Position numbers and translations under genes: made by a program
The notes under the pieces: model-generated
What the model saw: the letters and a program-made list of their open reading frames with translations, nothing else
The model's database searches: none
What the model was told of the DNA's origin: nothing
From: an uncultured Oscillospiraceae bacterium
GTDB taxonomy: Bacteria; Bacillota; Clostridia; Oscillospirales; Acutalibacteraceae
DNA length: 64,000 nucleotides
Reading direction: 5' to 3'
Assembly (NCBI GenBank): GCA_900540535.1
Contig: UQGM01000007.1
Location: 1 to 64,000 of the forward strand
Shown: positions 24,259 through 34,031 of the stretch, piece after piece
Layout of the letters: each line of letters begins with the position of its first letter
Position numbering within the stretch: the stretch's first letter is position 1

Positions 24259-25092
24259 ATGAAACAAAGAGTATTATCAGGCGTTGTAATCGCCGTTGTC
24301 GCAATCAGTGTTCTGCTTCTAATGAATACTGTTGTTTTCCCGATTGTATGGACTGTTCTTGCCGTTATGGCAGTATATGAAATAGAAAAAGTAACACAGA
24401 TTAAAAATAAAGCTCTTGTAGTTTTGAGTCTTGCTTTTTCGGCTCTTTTCTGTCTGAATGAATGCTTTAGATTTGTGGACGTTCCGTATTCTGCTATTCT
24501 GGCGATTTATGTACTTATTATGCTGACAATTATGCTGATCGGATACGATATAACTAAGTTTGAACATGTTGCAGTTGCTTTTTTTGCATCAGTAGCAGTT
24601 CCCTTTGCATTTTCAATTTTCGTTTACCTCAGAGATATAAATGTACACAGTGACGGTAAATTCAGCAAGACTGAGGGCGTTTATTTAATTCTTCTTGTGC
24701 TTGTATGCTCATGGCTTACCGATGTATTTGCGTATTTTACCGGAAGAGCTTTCGGAAAACATAAACTCTGCCCTAAAATCAGCCCCAAAAAGACTGTTGA
24801 GGGAGCTATCGGCGGTATAATTATTCCTGCAGTTATAAATATAATCGTACTTGCAGTTTTTGAAAAGTTCTTCTTTGATGGAACTGTAATTCCTTACTGG
24901 GCAATGCTCATAATTTCTCCCGTGCTTTCTGTTGCAAGTATGCTTGGAGATCTTTCAGCATCAACTATTAAACGTAATTTCGGAGTTAAGGATTTCAGTA
25001 ACCTTATCCCCGGTCACGGAGGAATAATGGACAGATTTGACAGCTGTCTTTTTGTTCTTCCTGCAATTTATGCTATTGTAAATCTGTTTTGA
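24259..25092 (+). CDS. cdsA: Phosphatidate cytidylyltransferase
   Basis: CdsA makes CDP-diacylglycerol from phosphatidate and CTP in the membrane, the step before all major phospholipids. The 277-residue protein has about seven helices and the C-terminal signature G-D-L-S-A-S-T-I-K-R-N-F-G-V-K-D, then P-G-H-G-G-I-M-D-R-F-D-S. ATG 24259 is the only reasonable start, although the upstream bases match the ribosome poorly. It sits in its usual place between uppS and dxr. Confidence 0.96.
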   Translation: MKQRVLSGVVIAVVAISVLLLMNTVVFPIVWTVLAVMAVYEIEKVTQIKNKALVVLSLAFSALFCLNECFRFVDVPYSAILAIYVLIMLTIMLIGYDITKFEHVAVAFFASVAVPFAFSIFVYLRDINVHSDGKFSKTEGVYLILLVLVCSWLTDVFAYFTGRAFGKHKLCPKISPKKTVEGAIGGIIIPAVINIIVLAVFEKFFFDGTVIPYWAMLIISPVLSVASMLGDLSASTIKRNFGVKDFSNLIPGHGGIMDRFDSCLFVLPAIYAIVNLF

Positions 25093-25122
25093 GATTATAC
25101 AAAGAAACTTTGGTGAATAATA

Positions 25123-26277
25123 ATGAGTAAGATTGTTTCAATTTTAGGTTCAACAGGCTCTATAGGTACTCAGGCACTGGATGTTATAAAAAAAGCCGGT
25201 TTCAGCGTAAGCGCATTGACGGCTAATTCCAGCGTAGATGTTCTTGAAAAGCAAATAAGAGAATTCAAGCCTAAATTGGCAGCAGTATGCGATGAAAAAG
25301 CTGCAGCTGATTTAAAAGAAAGAGTTTCAGACACTTTTACTAAGGTGCTTTCCGGTGAAGAGGGTGTGTGCGAATGTGCCGCCTGCAAGGAAAGCGATAT
25401 AGTTTTAAATTCAGTAGTTGGTATGGCAGGACTTAAACCTACCTTAACAGCCATTGAAGCAGGTAAGGACATTGCTCTTGCCAATAAGGAAACTCTTGTT
25501 GCCGGCGGACGAATCGTAATTGACAGTGCCAAAAGAAAGAATGTAAAAATATATCCTGTTGACAGTGAACATTCAGCCATTTTCCAGTGTCTTCAGGGAG
25601 TTTCAGACAAGAAATGGATAAAAAAACTTATTCTTACAGCTTCCGGCGGACCATTTTTCGGTAAGAAAAAAGAGGATCTCCGAAATGTAACTGTAGAGCA
25701 GGCTCTTAATCATCCTAACTGGAGCATGGGAGCAAAAATTACCATTGACTCTGCTACAATGATGAACAAAGGACTTGAACTAATTGAAGCAGTATGGCTT
25801 TTCGGCGTAGAGCCAAAGAATGTGGATATTGTAGTTCACAGAGAAAGTATTGTTCATTCCCTTGTAGAAATGAGTGATAATTCGGTTTTGGCTCAGCTGG
25901 GACTGCCGGATATGAGAATACCTATTCAGTACGCTCTCATGTATCCTGAAAGAGTGGAGTCACCGGTTAATGAACTTTCTTTAAGTGATGTAGGCACTCT
26001 TACCTTTGCTAAACCCGATTACGATACTTTCGAGTGCATTAACATCTGCCGCAATGCAATTGAAAAAGGCGGTCTTTATCCTGCTGTGGCAAATTCTGCA
26101 AATGAAGAAGCCAACAGACTTTTCCGTGAGGGAAAGATTAAATTTCTTGATATAGCACAGCTTGTAGGTGAGGCTTCCGAGCAGGTTGGAAAAGCAGGGG
26201 ATTATACATTTGAGGATGTCCTCATAACTGATAGAGCTGCACGAGAATTTGTTTTAAATCATATTCCTATGAGGTGA
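25123..26277 (+). CDS. dxr: 1-deoxy-D-xylulose 5-phosphate reductoisomerase
   Basis: Dxr (IspC) turns DXP into MEP with NADPH in the non-mevalonate isoprenoid pathway. The 384-residue chain has the NADPH-binding G-S-T-G-S-I-G-T-Q near residue 9, A-N-K-E-T-L-V-A-G-G near 123 and the active-site D-S-E-H-S-A near 147. Its stop overlaps the next start by 3 nt. It feeds the same pathway as ispG nearby and, through it, uppS. Confidence 0.97.
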   Translation: MSKIVSILGSTGSIGTQALDVIKKAGFSVSALTANSSVDVLEKQIREFKPKLAAVCDEKAAADLKERVSDTFTKVLSGEEGVCECAACKESDIVLNSVVGMAGLKPTLTAIEAGKDIALANKETLVAGGRIVIDSAKRKNVKIYPVDSEHSAIFQCLQGVSDKKWIKKLILTASGGPFFGKKKEDLRNVTVEQALNHPNWSMGAKITIDSATMMNKGLELIEAVWLFGVEPKNVDIVVHRESIVHSLVEMSDNSVLAQLGLPDMRIPIQYALMYPERVESPVNELSLSDVGTLTFAKPDYDTFECINICRNAIEKGGLYPAVANSANEEANRLFREGKIKFLDIAQLVGEASEQVGKAGDYTFEDVLITDRAAREFVLNHIPMR

Positions 26278-27344
26278 TTTTTATTTTAAATCTGTTATCT
26301 GTTTCAACAGTTTGGAGTAAGGCGTGGCCGATACTTCTTGCAATTTTGTTTTTCGGATTTGTCATTACAATACATGAGTTTGGACACTTTATTGTTGCAA
26401 AACTTTCAGGTGTTAAAGTCAATGAGTTTGCAATAGGTATGGGTCCGGCTTTCCTTAAGTTTAAAAAAGGTGAAACTCAGTATGCTCTCAGAATTCTGCC
26501 CATAGGCGGTTATGTGAGCATGGAGGGCGAGGACGAAAACAGCGAGGATGAGCGTGCTTTTAACAAAAAGCCCGTTCATAAAAAAATTGCAGTTGTTGCG
26601 GCAGGTGCCGTTATGAACCTTATTTTAGGTCTTGTTCTTGTTTGTGTAATGATTTCTCAGCAGAATCTTGTAGGTACAACTACTGTCGCTGCTTTTGCTG
26701 AAAATGCTACAAGCACTCAGTACGGTTTACAGCCTGGAGATAAAATCCTCCGTATAAACGGCACAAGGGTTTTATCCAGCATTGATGTAAGCTTTCTTAT
26801 GAGCCGTGACGATGACGGTGTTATCGATTTTACTGTGGAGAGAAACGGCGAGAAAGTAGAACTTGAAAAAGTTAAATTCCAGACAAAACAGGTTGACGGA
26901 GTAAATTATATAACATACGATTTTTCTATTTACGGTTTACAGAAGACACCTTGGAATGTTTTCAAAGCAGCCTGTTTACAGACTGTTTCAATCGCAAGGC
27001 TCGTATGGCTTTCGCTGTTTGACTTAATTACAGGACGCTTCGGGCTCAGTCAACTTGCGGGACCTGTGGGAACAGTAAGCGTTATAGCTGAGGTAGCTAC
27101 AACAGGCATAGAAAACCTTATAAGTATTTTTGCATTTATTACTATAAATATCGGTGTATTTAATCTTCTTCCTCTTCCTGCTCTTGACGGCGGAAGACTG
27201 TTTTTCCTCATAGTTGAGGCTATACGCAGAAAGCCTGTCAATCCGAAATATGAGGGATATGTTCATGCGGCAGGTATGGTGCTGCTTCTGATGCTTATGG
27301 TTGTGGTAACATTTAACGATATTCTCAATTTGGTAAAAGGGTGA
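26274..27344 (+). CDS. rseP: RIP metalloprotease (site-2 protease family)
   Basis: This intramembrane zinc protease cleaves membrane-bound anti-sigma factors or similar substrates. The 356-residue protein has H34-E-F-G-H38 in the first helix, a PDZ domain (about 115-195, Y-G-L-Q-P-G-D-K-I-L) and the last catalytic segment L-L-P-L-P-A-L-D-G-G-R. The start is uncertain: GTG 26274 lies within GAGGTGA, the likely ribosome site, so initiation a few codons later is possible; no ATG is near. It overlaps dxr and ispG by 4 nt each. Confidence 0.95.
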   Translation: MIFILNLLSVSTVWSKAWPILLAILFFGFVITIHEFGHFIVAKLSGVKVNEFAIGMGPAFLKFKKGETQYALRILPIGGYVSMEGEDENSEDERAFNKKPVHKKIAVVAAGAVMNLILGLVLVCVMISQQNLVGTTTVAAFAENATSTQYGLQPGDKILRINGTRVLSSIDVSFLMSRDDDGVIDFTVERNGEKVELEKVKFQTKQVDGVNYITYDFSIYGLQKTPWNVFKAACLQTVSIARLVWLSLFDLITGRFGLSQLAGPVGTVSVIAEVATTGIENLISIFAFITINIGVFNLLPLPALDGGRLFFLIVEAIRRKPVNPKYEGYVHAAGMVLLLMLMVVVTFNDILNLVKG

Positions 27345-28399
27345 GAAATTTGGAACGCAGAAATAGCAGAAAAGTTAAAATCGGAAATCTTTATATCGGA
27401 GGCTCGGAGCACATTGCGGTTCAGTCAATGCTTAATGTGCCTGCTCATGACGTTGAGGGTAACGTCATGCAGGCTGTAGCTCTCGAAAAAGCCGGATGTG
27501 AAATAATAAGGGTATCTGTACCCGATAAAGAAGCAGTAAAGACTGTTGAAGCTTTGAAAGCCGCTGTAAAAGCTCCTATTGTAGCCGATATTCATTTTGA
27601 TTATAAGCTTGCTCTTGACAGTCTTGCGGCAGGTGTAGATAAAATCAGGCTTAATCCCGGCAATATCGGTTCCGATGATAGAGTAAAAGTGGTAGCTGAT
27701 GAGTGTGCCCGTAAAGGCGTCCCAATCAGAATAGGTGTCAACTCAGGCTCTCTCGAAAAGGAGATACTTGCGAAATACGGTTCTCCTACACCTGAGGCGA
27801 TGTGCGAAAGCGCTATGTATCATGTAAAGCTTCTTGAAAAATTCGATTTTGACAATATCGTAATTTCCATTAAGTCATCTGATGTTCAGAAAATGTATGA
27901 GGCATATGAGCTTCTTGCGGAAAAATGTGACTATCCTCTTCATTTAGGCGTAACCGAGGCGGGAACTCAGCGCATGGGTCTTATTAAATCTGCAATCGGA
28001 ATAGGCGGACTGCTTTTAAGAGGCATAGGCGATACAATAAGAGTTTCATTAACTGCTGATCCTGTGAACGAGGTTTATGCAGGATTCGATATACTTAAAG
28101 CTGCGGGACTTCTTACCGGTACTCCCACACTGGTATCATGTCCTACCTGCGGCAGAACAAAGATTGACCTTATTTCAATTGCTTCAGAGGTTGAAGAGCA
28201 TTTGAGAAACATCAAAAAGGACATAAAGGTTGCTGTTATGGGCTGTGCAGTCAACGGCCCGGGAGAGGCAAGAGAAGCAGATATAGGAATTGCAGGCGGA
28301 GACGGCTGCGGACTTATTTTCAAAAAAGGCGAAATTATAAGGAAGGTTCCGGAAGAGAATATTGTCTCGGAACTGCTTTCTGAAATAGAGAAAATGTAG
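27341..28399 (+). CDS. ispG: 4-hydroxy-3-methylbut-2-en-1-yl diphosphate synthase
   Basis: IspG converts MEcPP to HMBPP, a late MEP-pathway step, using a [4Fe-4S] cluster and ferredoxin or flavodoxin. The 352-residue length is right for the bacterial form. The cluster cysteines are in S-C-P-T-C-G-R (near 268) and M-G-C-A-V-N-G-P-G-E-A (near 300). The GTG start overlaps the rseP stop; TTG 27350 is an alternative. It shares its operon with dxr and uppS. Confidence 0.97.
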   Translation: MRNLERRNSRKVKIGNLYIGGSEHIAVQSMLNVPAHDVEGNVMQAVALEKAGCEIIRVSVPDKEAVKTVEALKAAVKAPIVADIHFDYKLALDSLAAGVDKIRLNPGNIGSDDRVKVVADECARKGVPIRIGVNSGSLEKEILAKYGSPTPEAMCESAMYHVKLLEKFDFDNIVISIKSSDVQKMYEAYELLAEKCDYPLHLGVTEAGTQRMGLIKSAIGIGGLLLRGIGDTIRVSLTADPVNEVYAGFDILKAAGLLTGTPTLVSCPTCGRTKIDLISIASEVEEHLRNIKKDIKVAVMGCAVNGPGEAREADIGIAGGDGCGLIFKKGEIIRKVPEENIVSELLSEIEKM

Positions 28400-28407
28400 G
28401 TATTACG

Positions 28408-31400
28408 ATGAGTTGCGATTTTTTTCAGATATTCGGTGATTATATAAACAGTCAGGAAAACAGACAGTTGCTTGCTGCAAGCAGGCTACTGTCTGTTGAA
28501 TTGTGCAAAGATAAAAACAGAATAAGTGCGTCAGTACAGTTTTTTAATCTGGTTCAAAGTGAGCTGCTTGAAAAAATTTCCAGGGAAATAGCATTCAATT
28601 TAGGGTTAGGCGAGTGTGTAATAACTCCTGCTTTCCCACCTGAAAGCTTTTCTCAGGAGTATTATCCTTCTTTAGTATTTGAGCTTAAGCGCAATATTGC
28701 TGCGGCAAACGGATTTTTCTCAGATTCTTCATGTACACTTTCTGAAGGTGTAATGAAAATATCACTTACCCACGGAGGAAAAGATATTCTCCTTTCTACG
28801 GGCTGTGATAAGTACATAGAAAAGACTGTACATGACAGATTTGGTATTAAGATAAAAGTCGAGTTCTGCGGAGAAACCGACGTTTCCTTTGATGATCCTA
28901 TTTTTACCAATATGCAGCGTGAGGCAGAAAAAGAGAAAGCTGAGATAAAAGCAAAAGAAGTGGCAGTAGCTCAGGCAGAAAAGAAACCATGTGAGCACCA
29001 GATAGTAGATGGTATACCTCTTTATTTTGAAACTGCACAGGTTGTATATGGAAAACCCATTAAGGATAAACCCATTTCAATAAAACAGATTACCCCGGAT
29101 ATAGGTACAGCCTGTGTATGGGGAGATGTTTTCAGTTACGAAATCAGAGATACCCGTGACGGCAAAAGCCATATTATTTCCTTTAATATCACTGACAATA
29201 CAAGCTCATATACAGTAAAGATTTTTGATAAAAAAGATGCTCTTACTGTTTTCAAAAAGTATTTCACTAATGGTATAACAGTACTTGTTAAAGGCTCAGT
29301 TACATATGATAACTATTCTAAGGAATATGTTATCCGCCCATACGGTATCAGTAAAATTGATAAAATTCCTGTAACAGATGACGCTCCAGTAAAGAGAGTA
29401 GAACTGCATCTTCATACAAATATGTCCTCTATGGACGGTATTACCGATGCGGGAACTCTTGTTAAACGTGCAATTAAATGGGGACATAAAGCTATTGCAA
29501 TAACTGACCATGGTGTTGCACAGGCTTTCCCTGATGCTATGAACGCAGCGGCATCAGGTGATATTAAAATTATTTACGGTGTTGAAGCTTATTTTGTAAA
29601 TGATATGATACCTATTGTCAACGGTTCTCAGAAAGCTGAGGTTGACGGTGAATTTGTAGTTTTCGACCTTGAAACTACGGGCTTCAGCGCTAAAAATGAA
29701 CGTATAACGGAAATAGGCGCTGTAAGGGTCTCAGGCGGAGCGATAAAGGAAAGCTTTAATACCTTTGTAAATCCCGAAAAGCCTATACCTGAAAAAATAG
29801 TGGAGCTTACAGGTATAACCGACGATATGGTCAAAGATGCTCCCAGTCAGGAAGAAGCAGTAAGAGCCTTCCTTGACTTCTGCGGCGAAAATACAATTCT
29901 TGTGGCTCATAATGCACAGTTTGATATAAGTTTCATCAGAGCCGCCTGCGAAAGATATGATATACCTTATAACCATACATTTATTGACACAGTTCCACTT
30001 TGCAGAACTATGCTTCCGGGACTTAAAAATTATAAGCTCGATACAGTTTCAAAGCACTTGAAGCTTGATGACTTCAATCACCACAGAGCCTGTGATGATG
30101 CAAAAATCCTTGCAGATATAATGCTTGTACTTTTTAAGGACTTAAAGGAAGAAAGAAACATAACTTCTGTCCAGAAGATAAATACAGGTCTTGCCGGAGG
30201 AGATACCTCAAAGCTTAAGCCTTATCATCAGATTATATTGGTTAAAAATCTTGTAGGACTTAAAAATTTATATAAGCTTATCTCAATGGCGCATCTTAAT
30301 TATTATTTCAGAGTTCCGAGAATACCTAAAAGCGAGCTTATAAAGCATCGTGAAGGACTTATTATCGGAAGCGCCTGTGAAGCCGGTGAGCTTTACAGAG
30401 CTATTGTCGACGGCAGACCAGCAGATGAAATAAAGAAAATTGCGGAATTTTACGATTATCTTGAAATTCAGCCTAATGGAAATAATGAATTCATGCTCAG
30501 AAACGGAACTGTAAAGAGCATTGAGGAACTTGAAGACATCAACCGTCAGATTGTAAAACTTGGTGATGAACTTGGTAAGCCGGTTGTCGCAACAGGTGAC
30601 GTCCATTTCATAGATCCTCAGGACGCAATTTTCAGAAGCGTATTAATGGCGGCAAAAGGCTTTACGGATTCCGATAATCAGGCGCCGCTGTATTTCAGAA
30701 CAACCGACGATATGCTTAAAGAGTTCGAGTACTTAGGTAAAGATAAAGCATATGAGGTTGTTGTTGAGAACACAAATAAAATAGCTGAAATGACAGAGGT
30801 TATAAGACCTATCCCTGAGGGTACATTCCAGCCGAGCATTGAAGGAGCTGATGATGAGCTCAGATCTATTTGCTGGCAGCACGCTAAAGATATGTATGGC
30901 GACCCTGTTCCCGAGTATGTTGCTACAAGACTTGAAAGAGAGCTTGAATCTATTATCAAACACGGATTCGGTGTTCTTTACATAATCGCTCAGAAGCTTG
31001 TTAAAAACTCTGAGGATCACGGCTATCACGTCGGCTCCCGTGGTTCAGTTGGTTCATCTTTCGTTGCAACTATGGCGGGAATATCAGAGGTTAACCCCCT
31101 TTCACCTCACTATGTATGTCCGAAATGTAAGTACAGTCACTTTATCACAGACGGCAGCTATGGTTCAGGCTATGACCTTCCTCCCAAAGATTGTCCTAAC
31201 TGCGGTACACCTATGCACCGTGACGGACATGAAATACCATTTGAAACATTCCTTGGATTTAACGGAGATAAGGCTCCTGATATCGACCTCAACTTCTCCG
31301 GTGAGTATCAGTCTATGGCTCACAGATATACAGAAGAGCTTTTCGGACCGACACACGTTTTCAAGGCCGGTACAATCGCTACCGTTGCTGATAAAACTGC

Positions 31401-32712
31401 ATACGGATATGTTAAAAAGTACCTTGAAGAGCGTTCGATGGTAGTTAACAGAGCTGAGGAAGAACGTCTTACAAGAGGCTGTACAGGTGTTAAGCGAACA
31501 ACAGGACAGCACCCGGGAGGAATGGTTGTTGTTCCCAATGCCTATGAAGTATATGATTTCACACCTGTTCAGCACCCTGCCGACGATGCCGATAAGGGCA
31601 CTGTTACAACACATTTCGACTTTCATTCACTCCACGATACTATCCTTAAGCTTGACGAGCTTGGACACGATGTGCCCACACTTTATAAGCACCTCGAGGA
31701 TATGACAGGAATCTCTGTAATGGATATCGACATATGCGATCCGAAGATATATGAACTGTGTACAAGTCCTGAGCCTTTAGGGGTTACGGAAGAGGATATC
31801 GACTGGAAAACAGGTACTCTTTCAATTCCTGAAATGGGTACTAACTTTGTCTGTCAGATGCTTATTGACGCACAGCCAAAGACCTTTTCTGACCTTTTGC
31901 AGATTTCGGGTCTTTCCCACGGCACGGACGTTTGGCTTGGCAACGCTCAGGATCTCATTAAAGACGGAACCTGTACGATTTCCGAGGTTATCGGAACACG
32001 TGACAGTATCATGACCTATCTTATGCATAAGGGTCTTGAACCGGGCATGGCGTTCAAGATAATGGAAATTGTCCGTAAGGGAAAAGCTACAAAGCTTCTT
32101 ACAGAGGAGCACATCAACGCCATGAAAGCCCATGATGTACCACAGTGGTATCTCGATTCCTGTATGAAGATTAAATACATGTTCCCTAAAGCTCACGCAG
32201 CCGCATACGTCAGTGCGGCACTGAGACTTGGCTGGTTCAAAATTTACAAACCCCTTGAATACTATTCGGCATTCTTTACTGTACGAGGCGAAGACTTTGA
32301 CGCTGTAACTGCTGTTAAAGGTCATGCAGCGGTTAAAAGCAAAATGCTTGAAATAAAGCAAAAGGGTAAGGAAGCTTCTAAAAAGGAGCAGGATCAGTAT
32401 ACTATTTTGCAGGTAACAAATGAGATGATGGCTCGTGGATATGAGTTCCTGCCTATTGATATCTATAAGTCTGACGCTACCCGTTATCTTATTGAGGACG
32501 GAAAAATCAGGCTTCCGTTCCTTTCCATTGCCGGAACAGGTGAAGCGGCGGCAAGAGGACTTGCTGCGGCAAGAGATGACGGTGAGGGTACATTTATATC
32601 AAAGGATGACTTACAGAGAAGAGCTGGAGTATCCAAGAGCGTCATAGCTTCCCTTGAAGAAACAGGCGCTCTTGAGGGTCTTCCCGACAGTACACAGATG
32701 AGCTTCTTCTGA
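28408..32712 (+). CDS. polC: DNA polymerase III alpha subunit, PolC type
   Basis: This is the main replicative polymerase of low-GC Gram-positives. The 1434 residues show, in order, an N-terminal domain, an OB fold (about 230-325), a split PHP domain (L-H-L-H-T-N-M-S-S-M-D-G near 333), a DEDDh proofreading exonuclease (F-D-L-E-T-T-G-F near 418; H-H-R-A-C-D-D), and the C-family polymerase core. Zinc cysteines are C-P-K-C and C-P-N-C (near 905-935), followed by P-D-I-D-L-N-F-S-G and K-A-H-A-A-A-Y. It is full length. It starts 8 nt after ispG. Confidence 0.98.
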   Translation: MSCDFFQIFGDYINSQENRQLLAASRLLSVELCKDKNRISASVQFFNLVQSELLEKISREIAFNLGLGECVITPAFPPESFSQEYYPSLVFELKRNIAAANGFFSDSSCTLSEGVMKISLTHGGKDILLSTGCDKYIEKTVHDRFGIKIKVEFCGETDVSFDDPIFTNMQREAEKEKAEIKAKEVAVAQAEKKPCEHQIVDGIPLYFETAQVVYGKPIKDKPISIKQITPDIGTACVWGDVFSYEIRDTRDGKSHIISFNITDNTSSYTVKIFDKKDALTVFKKYFTNGITVLVKGSVTYDNYSKEYVIRPYGISKIDKIPVTDDAPVKRVELHLHTNMSSMDGITDAGTLVKRAIKWGHKAIAITDHGVAQAFPDAMNAAASGDIKIIYGVEAYFVNDMIPIVNGSQKAEVDGEFVVFDLETTGFSAKNERITEIGAVRVSGGAIKESFNTFVNPEKPIPEKIVELTGITDDMVKDAPSQEEAVRAFLDFCGENTILVAHNAQFDISFIRAACERYDIPYNHTFIDTVPLCRTMLPGLKNYKLDTVSKHLKLDDFNHHRACDDAKILADIMLVLFKDLKEERNITSVQKINTGLAGGDTSKLKPYHQIILVKNLVGLKNLYKLISMAHLNYYFRVPRIPKSELIKHREGLIIGSACEAGELYRAIVDGRPADEIKKIAEFYDYLEIQPNGNNEFMLRNGTVKSIEELEDINRQIVKLGDELGKPVVATGDVHFIDPQDAIFRSVLMAAKGFTDSDNQAPLYFRTTDDMLKEFEYLGKDKAYEVVVENTNKIAEMTEVIRPIPEGTFQPSIEGADDELRSICWQHAKDMYGDPVPEYVATRLERELESIIKHGFGVLYIIAQKLVKNSEDHGYHVGSRGSVGSSFVATMAGISEVNPLSPHYVCPKCKYSHFITDGSYGSGYDLPPKDCPNCGTPMHRDGHEIPFETFLGFNGDKAPDIDLNFSGEYQSMAHRYTEELFGPTHVFKAGTIATVADKTAYGYVKKYLEERSMVVNRAEEERLTRGCTGVKRTTGQHPGGMVVVPNAYEVYDFTPVQHPADDADKGTVTTHFDFHSLHDTILKLDELGHDVPTLYKHLEDMTGISVMDIDICDPKIYELCTSPEPLGVTEEDIDWKTGTLSIPEMGTNFVCQMLIDAQPKTFSDLLQISGLSHGTDVWLGNAQDLIKDGTCTISEVIGTRDSIMTYLMHKGLEPGMAFKIMEIVRKGKATKLLTEEHINAMKAHDVPQWYLDSCMKIKYMFPKAHAAAYVSAALRLGWFKIYKPLEYYSAFFTVRGEDFDAVTAVKGHAAVKSKMLEIKQKGKEASKKEQDQYTILQVTNEMMARGYEFLPIDIYKSDATRYLIEDGKIRLPFLSIAGTGEAAARGLAAARDDGEGTFISKDDLQRRAGVSKSVIASLEETGALEGLPDSTQMSFF

Positions 32713-32737
32713 TATTAGAATTTTTTGTGTATTCTGG

Positions 32738-32766
32738 TTGACTTATTTTATTTAATATGATAATAT
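32738..32766 (+). promoter_or_regulatory. Sigma-A promoter of the his operon
   Basis: TTGACT (32738-32743) and TAATAT (32761-32766) are 17 bp apart, with TGA before the -10. The start of transcription falls next to the 8-bp tandem repeats at 32775. Confidence 0.75.
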
Positions 32767-32774
32767 GTTACCAA

Positions 32775-32798
32775 ATTAGCGCATTAGCGCATTAAAGC
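32775..32798. repeat. Three 8-bp tandem repeats at the his transcription start
   Basis: ATTAGCGC, ATTAGCGC and ATTAAAGC follow each other without a gap, beginning 8 bp after the -10 box. The position is typical of a repressor site. No T-box motif is recognisable in the leader, so DNA-level control is possible. Confidence 0.5.
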
Positions 32799-32822
32799 AA
32801 AACAAACTTATGGGAGAAGATT

Positions 32823-34031
32823 ATGAAAAAGTATTTACGAACCACCCCGGAGGGTACAAGAGATTTACTGTTTGAAGAATGCTCTGCAAGAAAAAATGTA
32901 GAGTCGGCCCTTACCGCACTTTTTAAATCAAGGGGATACAGTAAAGTTATAACTCCGGTACTTGAATATTTTGATGTTTTCAGCGGTGAAAGTGCAGGTT
33001 TTGCACCGGAAAGTATGTATAAGCTTACCGATAATCATGGAAGACTTCTTGTTCTGCGTCCGGATAGCACAATGCCCATAGCCGGAATAGTTACAACACG
33101 TCTTCGTGAGGCATCGCTTCCCATAAGACTTTATTATAATCAGAGTGTATTCAGATGCCGTCAGAGCCTTGCAGGTCACGCCAATGAAACCGTGCAGTGC
33201 GGAATTGAGCTTATAGGTGCAAAGGGTCTCAGAAGCGATCTTGAGGTTATTTCAACTGCTATTGACGCTTTGCAGGGCTGCGGTGCGGCAGATTTCAGAA
33301 TAGAAATCGGTCATGCGGGATTTTTTAAGTCTCTTGCAAACGCACTTGATGCAGATGATGATGTAAGAGAAGAAATAAGCGAGCTTATTGAATCCAAAAA
33401 CTATGCTGCTCTTAATGATTTGCTTGATTCAATGCCTCAGACAGATGTTACAGTAGCATTAAAAAGACTTCCGAGGCTTTTTGGCGGAGCTGAAATATTG
33501 GTAGAAGCTGCAAAGCTTTATGATTCAGAGGAAGCACACGAAGCTCTTAAATATCTTGGAACAATCTATTCTTCACTTTCACAGCTTGGTTTAGGCGAAA
33601 AAATAACCATAGACCTTGGTCTTGTACACAGAAGCAATTATTACACTGGAACTGTTTTCAGAGGATATATTGAAGGCTCAGGTATAACTGTTCTTTCCGG
33701 CGGAAGATACGACGGACTCATAGGAGAGTTCGGTAGAGAGCTTCCCGCAACAGGATTCGGAGTAGATGTAGACGCTCTTGCAAAAGCAATGCTTCAAAGA
33801 GGAGAGGCACAGGGAGAGAAAGCTGCTGATGTACTTGTATTCGGTGAAGATGGATATGAAATCAATGCTCTTATTTATGCAAGAGAGCTTACTGATATCG
33901 TAGCTGAAATATTTACAGGTTCATCACTCGATGAAGCACGTGAGTACGCCGAGAAGAAAAGCATACGTGCAATACACATTATCGGAAAAGACGGATTTAA
34001 AATTGAGAGAACAGGAGGGAAAAAAGCATGA
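32823..34031 (+). CDS. hisZ: ATP phosphoribosyltransferase regulatory subunit
   Basis: HisZ is a histidyl-tRNA-synthetase-like protein without aminoacylation activity that activates and feedback-controls the short HisG. The 402-residue chain shows the class II fold segments T-P-E-G-T-R-D-L and L-R-P-D-S-T-M-P-I-A, and the motif-3-like G-G-R-Y-D-G-L. GGGAGAAG lies before ATG 32823. The next gene is the short HisG, which requires HisZ, and it overlaps by 4 nt. Confidence 0.94.
   Translation: MKKYLRTTPEGTRDLLFEECSARKNVESALTALFKSRGYSKVITPVLEYFDVFSGESAGFAPESMYKLTDNHGRLLVLRPDSTMPIAGIVTTRLREASLPIRLYYNQSVFRCRQSLAGHANETVQCGIELIGAKGLRSDLEVISTAIDALQGCGAADFRIEIGHAGFFKSLANALDADDDVREEISELIESKNYAALNDLLDSMPQTDVTVALKRLPRLFGGAEILVEAAKLYDSEEAHEALKYLGTIYSSLSQLGLGEKITIDLGLVHRSNYYTGTVFRGYIEGSGITVLSGGRYDGLIGEFGRELPATGFGVDVDALAKAMLQRGEAQGEKAADVLVFGEDGYEINALIYARELTDIVAEIFTGSSLDEAREYAEKKSIRAIHIIGKDGFKIERTGGKKA

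Noticed and set aside
32775..32798. Tandem repeats as a CRISPR remnant
   Set aside because: The units are only 8 bp and contiguous, with no spacers and no cas genes in the window.
32713..32822. A T-box or histidine attenuator before hisZ
   Set aside because: The gap is only 110 bp, with no T-box consensus, no run of histidine codons and no terminator.
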